A stretch of 53,906 nt of DNA from an uncultured Coriobacteriaceae bacterium (GTDB taxonomy: Bacteria > Actinomycetota > Coriobacteriia > Coriobacteriales > Eggerthellaceae): assembly GCA_900550055.1 (NCBI GenBank), contig URQU01000009.1, forward strand, positions 1 through 53,906. Direction: 5' to 3'. The notes beneath the pieces were generated by a model. The model was not told the origin of the DNA. It made no database searches and was given only the letters and a program-made list of their open reading frames with translations. The translations under genes were made by a program, and so were the position numbers. Below are positions 1 through 7,986 of this stretch, one piece after another; the stretch's first letter is position 1; every line of letters begins with the position of its first letter.

Positions 1-34
1 AGGCTTATCTGTCCGAATTCGGACAGATAAGCCT
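1..34. repeat. Perfect 34-bp palindrome at window edge
   Basis: The first 17 bases (AGGCTTATCTGTCCGAA) are followed by their exact reverse complement, with an EcoRI site at the centre. The next bases are CCGTCCCC, so the palindrome may continue to the left of the window. It could be a bidirectional terminator or a dispersed hairpin repeat like those at 37937 and 46726, which also carry GTCCCC. Its role cannot be decided here. Confidence 0.8.
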
Positions 35-77
35 CCGTCCCCAAGTGTCCGGCCCGCCCCGCCGCCGGGCGCGCCTG

Positions 78-192
78 CGTTCGGGTTGCGCCGTTTACCG
101 GTGCGGGTGCGCGGGGGAGGGCTGCGCCGCGGCGACCTTCTTCGTTCGGGTTGCGCCGTTTACCGGTGCGGGTGCGCGGGGGAGGGCTGCGC
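78..192. repeat. Two identical 50-bp direct repeats upstream of fbp
   Basis: Positions 78-127 and 143-192 are identical over 50 bases, separated by 15 bases (period 65). Both begin CGTTCGGGTTGCGCC and end GGGAGGGCTGCGC. They end 46 bp before the fbp start codon, so they lie in its promoter or leader region. They encode nothing recognisable. Confidence 0.85.
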
Positions 193-238
193 GCGGTACC
201 ATCGTGCCATCACTGTGCGATGACCTGAGGAGGTTTTC

Positions 239-2194
239 ATGGAAGCGGATCAGAAGCGCTACTTGGAATTGTTGGCCCGATCTTTCCCCACGCAGGAGCT
301 GGCGGCGGCCGAGATCATCAACCTGAGCGCCATCCTGAACCTCCCGAAGGGCACGGAGTTCTTCTGCTCCGATATCCACGGCGAATCCGAGGCGTTCAGC
401 CACATCCTGCGCAACGGGTCGGGTTCCATCCGCCTGAAGGTGGACGAGGCGTTCGGCGATCAGCTGACCGAGGCCGAGAAGCGCGAGCTGGCCACGCTCA
501 TCTACTATCCGCGTGAGAAGGCGAAGCTGATCTTGGCGGGCGTGGAAGACGAGCGCGCCTGGTACGCCATCGTGGTGCCGCGCCTGGTGGCGGTGTGCAA
601 GCGCGCGGCGCGCAAGTACACGGCAAGCCGCGTGCGCAAGGCGCTGCCCGCCGAGTTCGCCTACATCATCGAGGAATTGATGAACGAGGACAACCACGGC
701 GTGGACAAGGAAGCGTACTATGCCGGCATCCTTGATGCGGCGGTGCGCACCGGGCGCGGCATCGCGCTCATCGAGGCGCTTGCGCAGCTCATCCAGCGCC
801 TGGCCATCAGCCAGCTGCACATCATCGGCGACATCTACGATCGCGGCCCGCAGCCCGATGTCATCATGGAGACGCTGCAGGCGCAGCATAATGTGGACAT
901 CCAGTGGGGCAACCACGACATCGTGTGGATGGGCGCGGCCCTCGGGCAGCGCGGCTGCATCGCGCACGTGGTGCGCAACTGCGCCCGCTACGGCAACCTG
1001 TCCATCTTGGAGGACGCCTACGGCATCAACATCCTGCCGCTGGCAAGCTTCGCCCTTGACGCGTACCGTGACGATCCGTGCGTGGGCTTCGGCCTGAAGG
1101 GCAACCCCGACCTGTCGCCGTCCGAGCTTGAGATGAACGTGAAGATCCAAAAGGCCATGGCCATCATCCAGTTCAAGGTGGAGGCGGCGCTGATCGACGA
1201 GTACCCCGAGTTCGGGCTGGAAAGCCGCAAGCTGCTGGACAAGATCGATTACGAGGCGGGCACCGTGGTGGTCGATGGCGTGGAGTACCCGCTGACCGAC
1301 CGCGTGTTCCCCACGGTGGACCCGCAAAACCCCTTCGCGCTCACGCCGGCCGAGGAAGAGGTGATGTGCCGCTTGGAGGCCGCGTTCACCGGATGCGAGA
1401 AGCTGCAGCGCCATATGCGCTTCTTCCTGGAGGTGGGCAGCCTGTACAAGATCCGCAACGGCAACCTCATGTTCCATGCCTGCGTGCCGCTCAACGCCGA
1501 CGGCAGCTTGAAGGAAGTGGACGTGTTCGGCCGCCGCTACAAGGGCCGCGCGCTCTACGACGTGATGGAGCGCTATGTGCGCGCCGCCTTCTTCAGCCAT
1601 GACGCCGAGGAGAGCCGCCGCGGTCGCGACCTTTTGTGGTACCTGTGGCTGGGCGAGGGAAGCCCGCTGTTCGCGAAGAGCAAGATGGCCACTTTCGAGC
1701 TGTACCTCATTGCCGACAAGGCCGCGCGCAAGGAGGTGAAGAACCCCTTCTACACGCTTATCGAGGACGAGCGCGTGATCGCGGGGATCTTCGAGGACTT
1801 CGGCATGGACCCGGAGACGTCGCATATCGTGTGCGGGCACGTGCCGGTCAAGGTCAAGGACGGCGAGGATCCCGTGAAGTGCGGCGGCCGCGTGTTCATG
1901 ATCGACGGCGGGTTCTCGAGGGCCTACCAGCCCACCACGGGCATCGCCGGCTACACGCTCATCGACAACTCCTACGAGTTCATCCTGGCGGCGCACGAGC
2001 CGCTGAAGTCCGCGGCAGCGGCGGTGGTCGAGGAGCTCGATATCCACTCGAGCCGTCGCGTGGTCGAGCGCGTCGAACATCGCACGCTGGTGGCCGATAC
2101 CGACGACGGCGCCGATATCCGCCGCCGCGTCGAGGATCTCGAGCAGCTGCTGGAGGCGTATCGGGACGGCCAGATCGCCGAGGGCGGGCGCTAA
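239..2194 (+). CDS. fbp: Fructose-1,6-bisphosphatase, class III
   Basis: A 651-residue cytoplasmic enzyme that hydrolyses fructose 1,6-bisphosphate to fructose 6-phosphate in gluconeogenesis. The length fits the class III (Bacillus Fbp-type) family, which has a calcineurin-like metallophosphoesterase core. Metal-binding motifs are visible: SDIHGE near residue 44, GDIYDRG at 197-203, GNHD at 224-227 and CGHVPVK near 535, followed by the family signature GGRVFMIDGGFS. The start at 239 is preceded by a clear ribosome-binding site (GAGGAGG). It is transcribed alone; a GC-rich stem-loop follows at 2225-2256. The long open frame on the opposite strand is a shadow of its codon bias. Confidence 0.95.
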   Translation: MEADQKRYLELLARSFPTQELAAAEIINLSAILNLPKGTEFFCSDIHGESEAFSHILRNGSGSIRLKVDEAFGDQLTEAEKRELATLIYYPREKAKLILAGVEDERAWYAIVVPRLVAVCKRAARKYTASRVRKALPAEFAYIIEELMNEDNHGVDKEAYYAGILDAAVRTGRGIALIEALAQLIQRLAISQLHIIGDIYDRGPQPDVIMETLQAQHNVDIQWGNHDIVWMGAALGQRGCIAHVVRNCARYGNLSILEDAYGINILPLASFALDAYRDDPCVGFGLKGNPDLSPSELEMNVKIQKAMAIIQFKVEAALIDEYPEFGLESRKLLDKIDYEAGTVVVDGVEYPLTDRVFPTVDPQNPFALTPAEEEVMCRLEAAFTGCEKLQRHMRFFLEVGSLYKIRNGNLMFHACVPLNADGSLKEVDVFGRRYKGRALYDVMERYVRAAFFSHDAEESRRGRDLLWYLWLGEGSPLFAKSKMATFELYLIADKAARKEVKNPFYTLIEDERVIAGIFEDFGMDPETSHIVCGHVPVKVKDGEDPVKCGGRVFMIDGGFSRAYQPTTGIAGYTLIDNSYEFILAAHEPLKSAAAAVVEELDIHSSRRVVERVEHRTLVADTDDGADIRRRVEDLEQLLEAYRDGQIAEGGR

Positions 2195-2224
2195 CGCCGG
2201 TCCGGGCGCTTGTCGGTTTTAGCG

Positions 2225-2256
2225 GTCGGGGCGCTGCTGCGTGGCGGCGCCCCGAC
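2225..2256 (+). terminator. Stem-loop after fbp
   Basis: GTCGGGGCGC (2225-2234) pairs perfectly with GCGCCCCGAC (2247-2256) across a 12-nt loop, 31 bp after the fbp stop. No U-tract follows directly, so it may be a 3'-end stabilising hairpin rather than a classical intrinsic terminator. Confidence 0.5.
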
Positions 2257-2465
2257 GGTCGCGTATACCCCGATTGTTGCGTTTTAAGGGGCGGTCCGGG
2301 CGGGCTGTCGGCGGAACCGTCGACATCCGGCCACCCGATGGCGTGCGACGCGGAAAAGATGATGGAAGAAGCCGGGGTTAAGGCATAGCGCTCGCATGGC
2401 CGAATGTAGTATTGTTAGGCGTACGTCAAAAAATTGACGCAGCTCTTACGAGTATGGGGAATTGC

Positions 2466-3515
2466 ATGGCGCTTACGTTTGCTGACTTTCTTGCGCAGGC
2501 TATGGCTCAGCCTATCCTGTTCGTCATTTTGGTGCTTATCATCGGCGTTACCGCGGTGTCCGGCGCAACCGACGCGCCGAACGCCATCGCGACGGTGGTT
2601 TCCACGCGTTGCCTCAAGCCGAACACGGCCATCGGCTTGGCCGCGGTGTTCAACTTCGTCGGCCTGGTGGGCATGACGTTCATCTCCACGGCCGTGGCGA
2701 AGACCATGTTCGGCATGGTCGACTTCTCAGGAAACACCGATGCCGCCTTGCTTGCCCTGGTGGCGGCCATGATCGGCGCCATAGGCTGGGGCATCTTCTG
2801 CTGGTTCTTCGGCATCCCTTGTTCGAAATCGCACTCCCTTATCGCCGGCATCACTGGCGGCGCGGTGGCCATGAACGGCTGGGCGGGCGTCGTGCCTTCC
2901 GAGTGGGTCAAGGTCATCTACGGCATGGTGTTCTCCCTGCTGGCGGGCTTTGCGCTGGGCTGGGTGTTCACGAAGATCATCGAGCGTGTGTTCGAGATGG
3001 CCAACCGTCAGGCGGCCAACATCGCCTTCACCGCTATCCAGGACCTGTGCGCGGTGGCGCTGTCGTTTCTGCACGGTGCGCAGGACGGTCAGAAGTTCAT
3101 GTCCATCGCCATGCTGGGCATCGCGCTTTCCTTCGGCAGCTCCGCGCCCGATGCGGGCGGCTTCCCCATGTGGGTCATGATCACGTGCTCGCTGGCCATC
3201 TCGGCCGGCACGGTGGTGGGCGGCAAGCGCATCATCAAGTCCGTGGGCATGGACATGGTGAAGCTGGAGAAGTACCAGGGCGTGGCAGCCAACTTCTCCA
3301 CGGTGTTCACGCTGCTGTTCGCAAGCCTTACCGGCATGCCGGTGTCCACGGGCCACTGCAACACGTCGGCCATCATGGGCGTGGGCGCCAGCCGTTCCAT
3401 CAAGCGCGTGAACTGGAGCATCGCCAAGAACATGCTGTTGGCATGGGTGATCACGTTCCCGGCATGCGGCCTTATCGGCTTCGTGCTGGCGAAGCTGTTC
3501 ATGATGCTGGCTTAA
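2466..3515 (+). CDS. pit: Inorganic phosphate transporter, PiT family
   Basis: A 349-residue integral membrane protein predicted to import phosphate (as a metal-phosphate complex) with protons or sodium. Both PiT signature repeats are present: GATDAPNA at residues 33-40, matching the family GANDxxNA motif, and STGHCNTSAIMG in the second half. About eight hydrophobic segments are visible. The ATG at 2466 is chosen because GGGGA lies 5 bases upstream; the TTG at 2412 would add an unlikely N-terminal extension. No PhoU-like partner gene is adjacent. A strong terminator follows at 3571. Confidence 0.92.
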   Translation: MALTFADFLAQAMAQPILFVILVLIIGVTAVSGATDAPNAIATVVSTRCLKPNTAIGLAAVFNFVGLVGMTFISTAVAKTMFGMVDFSGNTDAALLALVAAMIGAIGWGIFCWFFGIPCSKSHSLIAGITGGAVAMNGWAGVVPSEWVKVIYGMVFSLLAGFALGWVFTKIIERVFEMANRQAANIAFTAIQDLCAVALSFLHGAQDGQKFMSIAMLGIALSFGSSAPDAGGFPMWVMITCSLAISAGTVVGGKRIIKSVGMDMVKLEKYQGVAANFSTVFTLLFASLTGMPVSTGHCNTSAIMGVGASRSIKRVNWSIAKNMLLAWVITFPACGLIGFVLAKLFMMLA

Positions 3516-3570
3516 AGTCGCGTCTGCCGCTTGTCGGCGCTATTGGGGTTTCGGCTTCAACCGCTTTTCG

Positions 3571-3618
3571 AACCGTCTTCCGTTTTCTGGAGCAACCAGG
3601 GGTGGAAGGCGGTTTTTT
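3571..3618 (+). terminator. Rho-independent terminator after pit
   Basis: AACCGTCTTCC (3571-3581) pairs with GGAAGGCGGTT (3604-3614) with one G-U pair. A T6 tract runs through 3613-3618. The rest of the 312-bp gap to the ClC gene (3516-3827) shows no gene. Confidence 0.85.
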
Positions 3619-3827
3619 GTTGCCTGGGCCTTGTTGAGCACGGGGTTTGGGCGTGGGCGGCGGCTGCGACTTGGTCCTGCGGCAGGCTGCCGCGCCCCTT
3701 GCGGCTTGGGCGTGTCGTGTTGGGGGAGGGTCCTTGGCTTGCCAGGCGGGTCAACGGTTACAATATGGCTGACATATCCGCAATGCTGCGCGCCCCCCGG
3801 TTCGCAGCTTGATGCCGAGGGGTTTTC

Positions 3828-5204
3828 ATGGGCAAGCTTGCCAAGCCGGCGAACCGGCTAATGTTCGCGCTGTGCGTGCTGATCACGGGCGCCATCGCCG
3901 GCGCGTTCGTTTGGGCGTTCTTCTTCTGCATGGACATCGGCCTGGGGCTTTTGTGGGAGAAGCTGCCGCAGATGCTCGGGGCTGCGGCGGGCCGGGAGGT
4001 CCCGGCGCTGGCGTCGGGGCCGTTCGGGTTCGCCGCATGGCCGCTGATCGTGTGCCTGATCGGCGGCCTTGCCATCGGGCTGTACGACAAGCATGTCGGC
4101 TTCGCCCCAGAGGAGCTGAACGTGGTCATGGGCAAGGTGAAAGGCGAAGGGTGCTACCCTTACGACCACCTTGGCAAGCGCTCGCTCTCGGCGCTGCTGC
4201 CGCTTTTGTTCGGCGGCAGCGTGGGCCCCGAGGCGGGCCTGACGGGCGTGATCGCCGGTTTGTGCACATGGGTGGGCGACCGCATGCGCCGCTTCGGCGC
4301 CGACTTCCGCGCCATGACCGTGGCCGGCACGCAGGCAGCGTTGACGGCCCTGTTCACCGCTCCGCTCTACGGCTTTGCCGCGCCTCTTGCGGGCACGGCC
4401 GACGGGCGCGTGCCGGAAGGCGAGGTGGACATCAAGCTGCCGCGCGCCGGCAAGGCGGCGGTGTACCTGTGCGCCGTGGTGGGCGCCCTCGGCGCGTTCT
4501 TCGGGCTTGCCGAGCTGATCGGCGGCGGGGGCGGGCTGCCGCGTTTCTCGGCCGCCAACGTGGGGCCGCGCGAGCTTGCGTGGCTGGTGCCGCTGGCGCT
4601 TGCGGGCACGGCCTGCGGTTGGGCCTACCATGTCTCGGGCGCCGCCGCCGGCGCGTTGGCGCGCCGCATGGGCGGCCGTCCCGTCGCCAAGGCGATGCTG
4701 GCCGGCTTGGCCTTGGCGCTTTGCGGCATGGCGCTTCCCTACACCATGTTCGCCGGTGAAACGCAGTCCACCTTGCTCATGGCGCGCTGGACCGCCATCC
4801 CGGCGGGCGCGTTGGTGGCGACGGGCTTCGTGAAGGCGGCGCTCACGCCCGCGTGCATCAAGCTTGGCTGGCGCGGCGGCCATTTCTTCCCGGTGATCTT
4901 CTCGGGGATCGCGCTTGGCTACGGCTTTGCCCAGATCAGCGGCGCCGATGCGGTGTTCTGCGTTGCCGCATGCACCTCGGCGCTTATGGGCGCGGTCATG
5001 CGCCAGCCGCTCATGGCGGCGCTTCTGCTGGTCATGTGCTTCCCGCTCAAGGGCGTGATCGTGATGCTGGCAGCGGCCGCCATCGGCGCGGCCATCCCGC
5101 TGCCGCGGGCGTTGAGCCCGCAAAAGACGGAGGGTTTGCCTGCCGATGGCGAAGACGCGCCCGGATCGGCAACGCCGGATGGGGAAGGGGTGCGCCATGC
5201 GTAG
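3828..5204 (+). CDS. ClC-family chloride channel or chloride/proton antiporter
   Basis: A 458-residue membrane protein with about ten to twelve hydrophobic helices. Its selectivity-filter motifs can be aligned to ClC proteins: GGSVGPEAG at residues 129-137 (the GxxGPE-type loop) and GGHFFPVIFSG near residue 350 (the GxFxP-type loop). It should move chloride or a similar anion across the cytoplasmic membrane. Whether it is a channel or an antiporter cannot be told reliably from the sequence. The start has GAGGGG about 6 bases upstream. Its last 8 bases overlap the following potassium-channel gene, so the two are translationally coupled. Confidence 0.9.
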   Translation: MGKLAKPANRLMFALCVLITGAIAGAFVWAFFFCMDIGLGLLWEKLPQMLGAAAGREVPALASGPFGFAAWPLIVCLIGGLAIGLYDKHVGFAPEELNVVMGKVKGEGCYPYDHLGKRSLSALLPLLFGGSVGPEAGLTGVIAGLCTWVGDRMRRFGADFRAMTVAGTQAALTALFTAPLYGFAAPLAGTADGRVPEGEVDIKLPRAGKAAVYLCAVVGALGAFFGLAELIGGGGGLPRFSAANVGPRELAWLVPLALAGTACGWAYHVSGAAAGALARRMGGRPVAKAMLAGLALALCGMALPYTMFAGETQSTLLMARWTAIPAGALVATGFVKAALTPACIKLGWRGGHFFPVIFSGIALGYGFAQISGADAVFCVAACTSALMGAVMRQPLMAALLLVMCFPLKGVIVMLAAAAIGAAIPLPRALSPQKTEGLPADGEDAPGSATPDGEGVRHA

Positions 5205-5619
5205 GCTGCGCATGCTCGTGGAGATCGAGCGTCAGGCGGGCTTCGGTCCCATCACGTGCCTGTTCGTCGTCGTGTTCCTGCTGTGCTCGCTGGCGGTGTG
5301 GCTTGCCGACCCGGTGGCGAACACGTTCGGCGACGGCATGTGGTTCAGCTTCCAGGCCGTTTCCACCATCGGGTTCGGCGACGTGACGGCGGCGGGGCCG
5401 GTGGCGCGCATCGCCACGGTGCTGCTCAGCGTGGTGAGCATCTTCTACATCGCCCTTATCACCGGCGTGGTGGTCAGCTATTGCAACGCCATGCTGCGGC
5501 AGCGCCAGGAGGGGACGCTCGCGCATTTCGCCGAGAACCTGGAGCGGCTCGACGAGATGACGCCCGATGAGCTGGCATCGTTTTGCGAACGCGTGAAGGA
5601 GTACCGCCGCGGGAAGTAG
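5197..5619 (+). CDS. Small two-helix potassium channel
   Basis: A 140-residue protein with two transmembrane helices (about 18-37 and 72-94) around a pore loop containing the selectivity filter TIGFGD (57-62). This is the Ion_trans_2/KcsA-like pore fold. A short charged C-terminal tail (ERLDEM...KEYRRGK) probably forms a cytoplasmic coil. The ATG at 5197 lies inside the end of the ClC gene and has GGGGAAGGGG upstream; a longer frame from 5146 is possible but less likely. Coupling of a K+ channel and a ClC protein suggests paired ion flux, for example in pH or osmotic balance (inference). Confidence 0.9.
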   Translation: MRRLRMLVEIERQAGFGPITCLFVVVFLLCSLAVWLADPVANTFGDGMWFSFQAVSTIGFGDVTAAGPVARIATVLLSVVSIFYIALITGVVVSYCNAMLRQRQEGTLAHFAENLERLDEMTPDELASFCERVKEYRRGK

Positions 5620-5855
5620 CGCTCGGTTACTGCGGCGGTGGACGGCCGTCGGTAAAGCGTTCGATAGATGATAATCGAATGGCGAAGCGAGGCGGGCGAG
5701 ATGCGCCGGGCAACATCGGCTATCGTTGCCAAGCACGGATAAACTTCGGAACTGCTGGTGCGAAGGCGTTTAGCTTGCGGGGTCCGCGGTGTTCGACGGT
5801 TAAGACCGCTACGTTGATCAGGCTCCGCCCCTGCCTGCACCGCCGATACGCAATC

Positions 5856-5882
5856 GGGAAACGCCGCTTGTCGGCGTTTCCC
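5856..5882 (+). promoter_or_regulatory. Perfect hairpin just upstream of the ung ribosome-binding site
   Basis: GGGAAACGCCG (5856-5866) pairs perfectly with CGGCGTTTCCC (5872-5882) around a CTTGT loop. The stem ends about 7 bases before the AAGGAGG of ung and no T-tract follows. It could stabilise the leader or mark the end of an upstream transcript. The remainder of 5620-5901 holds no convincing gene. Confidence 0.5.
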
Positions 5883-5901
5883 TCTATAAGAAGGAGGTCC
5901 C

Positions 5902-6633
5902 ATGGGCTCGAACGAGAACGTGAGCGCGTGGCTTGATGCCGCGCCCGACCAGGTGCGCGAAACCACGCAGGAACTGTTGTCGCAGGTGGAGGCTATGCGG
6001 GATGTGCAGACCATCTATCCTCCGCAGGACGATATCCTCAACGCGCTTGCGTTCACCGCGCCTGCGGACGTGCGGGTGGTCATCTTGGGCCAAGACCCGT
6101 ATCACGGGCCGGGGCAGGCCATGGGGCTGTCGTTTTCCGTGCCCTGTGGCTGCAAGCTGCCCCCCAGCCTTCGCAACATGTACAAGGAGATGGCCGCCGA
6201 CTTGGGATGCCCTATGCCCGAGAGCGGGGATTTGACGTCGTGGGCCGCGCAGGGCGTGCTGCTGCTCAACACCACGCTTACGGTGCGCGAGCACGCCGCG
6301 GCGTCGCACGCCAAGTTGGGCTGGCGGGTGCTCACCGACCATGTGGTGCGCCGTTGCCTGGAGGTGCCGCAGCCCGTGGCGTTCCTGACCTGGGGCAAAC
6401 ACGCCATCGATTTGGTGGACGGGGCTTGGAAGGCCGTGGAGGCGGGCCCTGCGGCGGCATCGCTTGCCAATAAGCATGTGCTCAGGAGCACGCACCCTTC
6501 GCCGCTTTCGGCCAACCGTGCCACCGCCACGTTGCCCGCGTTCATGGGGTCGCGGCCGTATTCCCAGGTCAATCGCATTTTGGAAAAAGCAGGCGAGCAG
6601 CCGATCGACTGGCAGAGCGTGCTTGCGGGGTAG
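5902..6633 (+). CDS. ung: Uracil-DNA glycosylase, family 1
   Basis: A 243-residue base-excision repair enzyme that removes uracil from DNA. The catalytic motif GQDPYH is at residues 63-68 (Asp65 as the activating residue), the central LLLNTTLTV strand is intact, and the DNA-intercalation loop HPSPLS begins at His198. Length and motifs match E. coli Ung. The start is supported by AAGGAGG directly upstream. It is monocistronic and ends in a bidirectional hairpin shared with the converging methyltransferase gene. Confidence 0.96.
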   Translation: MGSNENVSAWLDAAPDQVRETTQELLSQVEAMRDVQTIYPPQDDILNALAFTAPADVRVVILGQDPYHGPGQAMGLSFSVPCGCKLPPSLRNMYKEMAADLGCPMPESGDLTSWAAQGVLLLNTTLTVREHAAASHAKLGWRVLTDHVVRRCLEVPQPVAFLTWGKHAIDLVDGAWKAVEAGPAAASLANKHVLRSTHPSPLSANRATATLPAFMGSRPYSQVNRILEKAGEQPIDWQSVLAG

Positions 6634-6689
6634 GTCGGCTCCCTTCGCTGCCTATGCGTCTTTTCCGGTGGCATCGCGTGCTGAAACAA

Positions 6690-6722
6690 GTTGGGCCCGG
6701 AACCATTGTTCCCGGGCCCAAC
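6690..6722 (-). terminator. Bidirectional terminator between ung and the MetE-like gene
   Basis: GTTGGGCCCGG (6690-6700) pairs with CCGGGCCCAAC (6712-6722). On the minus strand the stem is followed by TTGTTTC, so it mainly serves the gene ending at 6753 and may also stop ung transcripts. Confidence 0.8.
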
Positions 6723-6752
6723 GTATCGGGTTCGGTTACGTGCGTTGGCCGC

Positions 6753-7871
6753 TTATTCGCCCCAGACGCGCTCGGCGACCCGTCGCACCAGCGCGATCTT
6801 GGCCCACTGGTCATCCTCGGTGAGCACGTTGCCCTCCTCGGTGGAGGAGAAGCCGCACTGCGTGGACAGGCGCAGCTGCTCGAGCGGAACGTATTGCGCT
6901 GCCTCATGGATGCGCGCGATTACGTCGTCCTCGTTTTCCAGCTCGGGGAATTTGGACGTGACCAGGCCCAATACCACCTTCTGGTCGCGGATATGCGCCA
7001 GCGGGGCGAAATCGCCGGAGCGGTCGGAATCGTACTCCAGGAAGAAGCCGTCGTAGTTCGCCCCGCCGAAGAGCACCTCGGCCACCGGCTCGTATCCGCC
7101 GGAGGAGAACCACGTGGAGCGGAAGTTGCCGCGGCAGATGTGCGTGGTGATGGTCATGTCTTCGGGCTTGGCCTCAAGGATGCGGTTGATCACGTCCACG
7201 TAGTCCTTCGCCACCTGGTCGACGTCGATTCCCTCGGCGGCATACGCCTCGCGCTTGGCCGGGTCGCAGAACTCGCCCCAGCTGGTGTCGTCGAACTGCA
7301 GGTAGCGGCAGCCCAGGTCGTAGAAGGCGCGCACGGCATCGCGGTACACCTCCACGATGTCGTCGAAGAGCACCGACTCATCGGCGTAGCGCTCGATGGG
7401 GCGGTATGTGGCCTTGCCGCGCACGCAGGGGATGAGGTGCAGCATGGAGGGTGCGGGGATGGTCAGCTTCACCGGATAGTCGCCGGCAATGTCGCGCAGC
7501 TTGGCGAAATGGGCCAGGAACGGGTGGTCGCCGAAGGCGATCTTGTCGCGGAACACCAGCTGGGCGCCCTTGGGCTTGGGGCCCTTGAACTCCACCGACC
7601 ACGTTTCGGCGTCGACGTGCTCGACGTTTTGCAGGCCTTCCAGGAAGTCGAGGTGCCACATGGCGCGGCGGAACTCGCCGTCGGTGACGGCCTTCAGGCC
7701 CGCCTGCTTCTCCTTTTCCACCAGGTCTGCGATGGCGGCGTCCTCGGCGGCGGTCAGTTGCTCGCGGGTGATGGTTCCGGCGGCGAAATCGGCGCGCGCC
7801 TGCTTGAGGGCCTCGGGGCGCAGGAAGCTGCCGACGATGTCATATGCGTAGGGAGGGTTGGTGATGGCCAT
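6753..7871 (-). CDS. MetE-like cobalamin-independent methionine synthase family protein (YxjG/YxjH type)
   Basis: A 372-residue protein resembling the C-terminal catalytic half of MetE without the N-terminal half. The zinc ligands can be aligned: His244 and Cys246 (THICRGN), Glu279 (FFLEYD) and Cys339 (STQCGFSS). The family transfers a methyl group to a thiol such as homocysteine, but standalone members are often not full methionine synthases and the methyl donor is uncertain. The start is preceded by AAAGGA. A LysR regulator lies upstream on the same strand, and the gap carries the palindrome GATAG-AAAA-CTATC. Confidence 0.88.
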   Translation of the reverse strand: MAITNPPYAYDIVGSFLRPEALKQARADFAAGTITREQLTAAEDAAIADLVEKEKQAGLKAVTDGEFRRAMWHLDFLEGLQNVEHVDAETWSVEFKGPKPKGAQLVFRDKIAFGDHPFLAHFAKLRDIAGDYPVKLTIPAPSMLHLIPCVRGKATYRPIERYADESVLFDDIVEVYRDAVRAFYDLGCRYLQFDDTSWGEFCDPAKREAYAAEGIDVDQVAKDYVDVINRILEAKPEDMTITTHICRGNFRSTWFSSGGYEPVAEVLFGGANYDGFFLEYDSDRSGDFAPLAHIRDQKVVLGLVTSKFPELENEDDVIARIHEAAQYVPLEQLRLSTQCGFSSTEEGNVLTEDDQWAKIALVRRVAERVWGE

Positions 7872-7925
7872 GGGTGCGTCCTTTCATCGCTTGTGTTGCG
7901 AGGAAAGGATGCCACAGGTTTGCGT

Positions 7926-7939
7926 GATAGAAAACTATC
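7926..7939. promoter_or_regulatory. Palindrome GATAG-N4-CTATC upstream of the MetE-like gene
   Basis: This 14-bp inverted repeat lies 55 bp upstream of the methyltransferase start, in the 115-bp gap after the LysR gene. The extended site fits the loose T-N11-A pattern of LysR regulators. It is a candidate operator only. Confidence 0.45.
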
Positions 7940-7986
7940 GGTTTGGTAGGGATATGCATAGCTAAAAGGAATGGAAGAAGGAATCC

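Noticed and set aside
95..2080. Long minus-strand open frame opposite fbp (661 codons)
   Set aside because: It mirrors the G/C-rich third positions of fbp. The translation is dominated by Arg, His, Ala and Leu with no motif, while the plus-strand product is a clear class III enzyme.
3858..5213. Minus-strand open frame opposite the ClC gene
   Set aside because: Compositional artefact of the same kind; no membrane helices or motifs.
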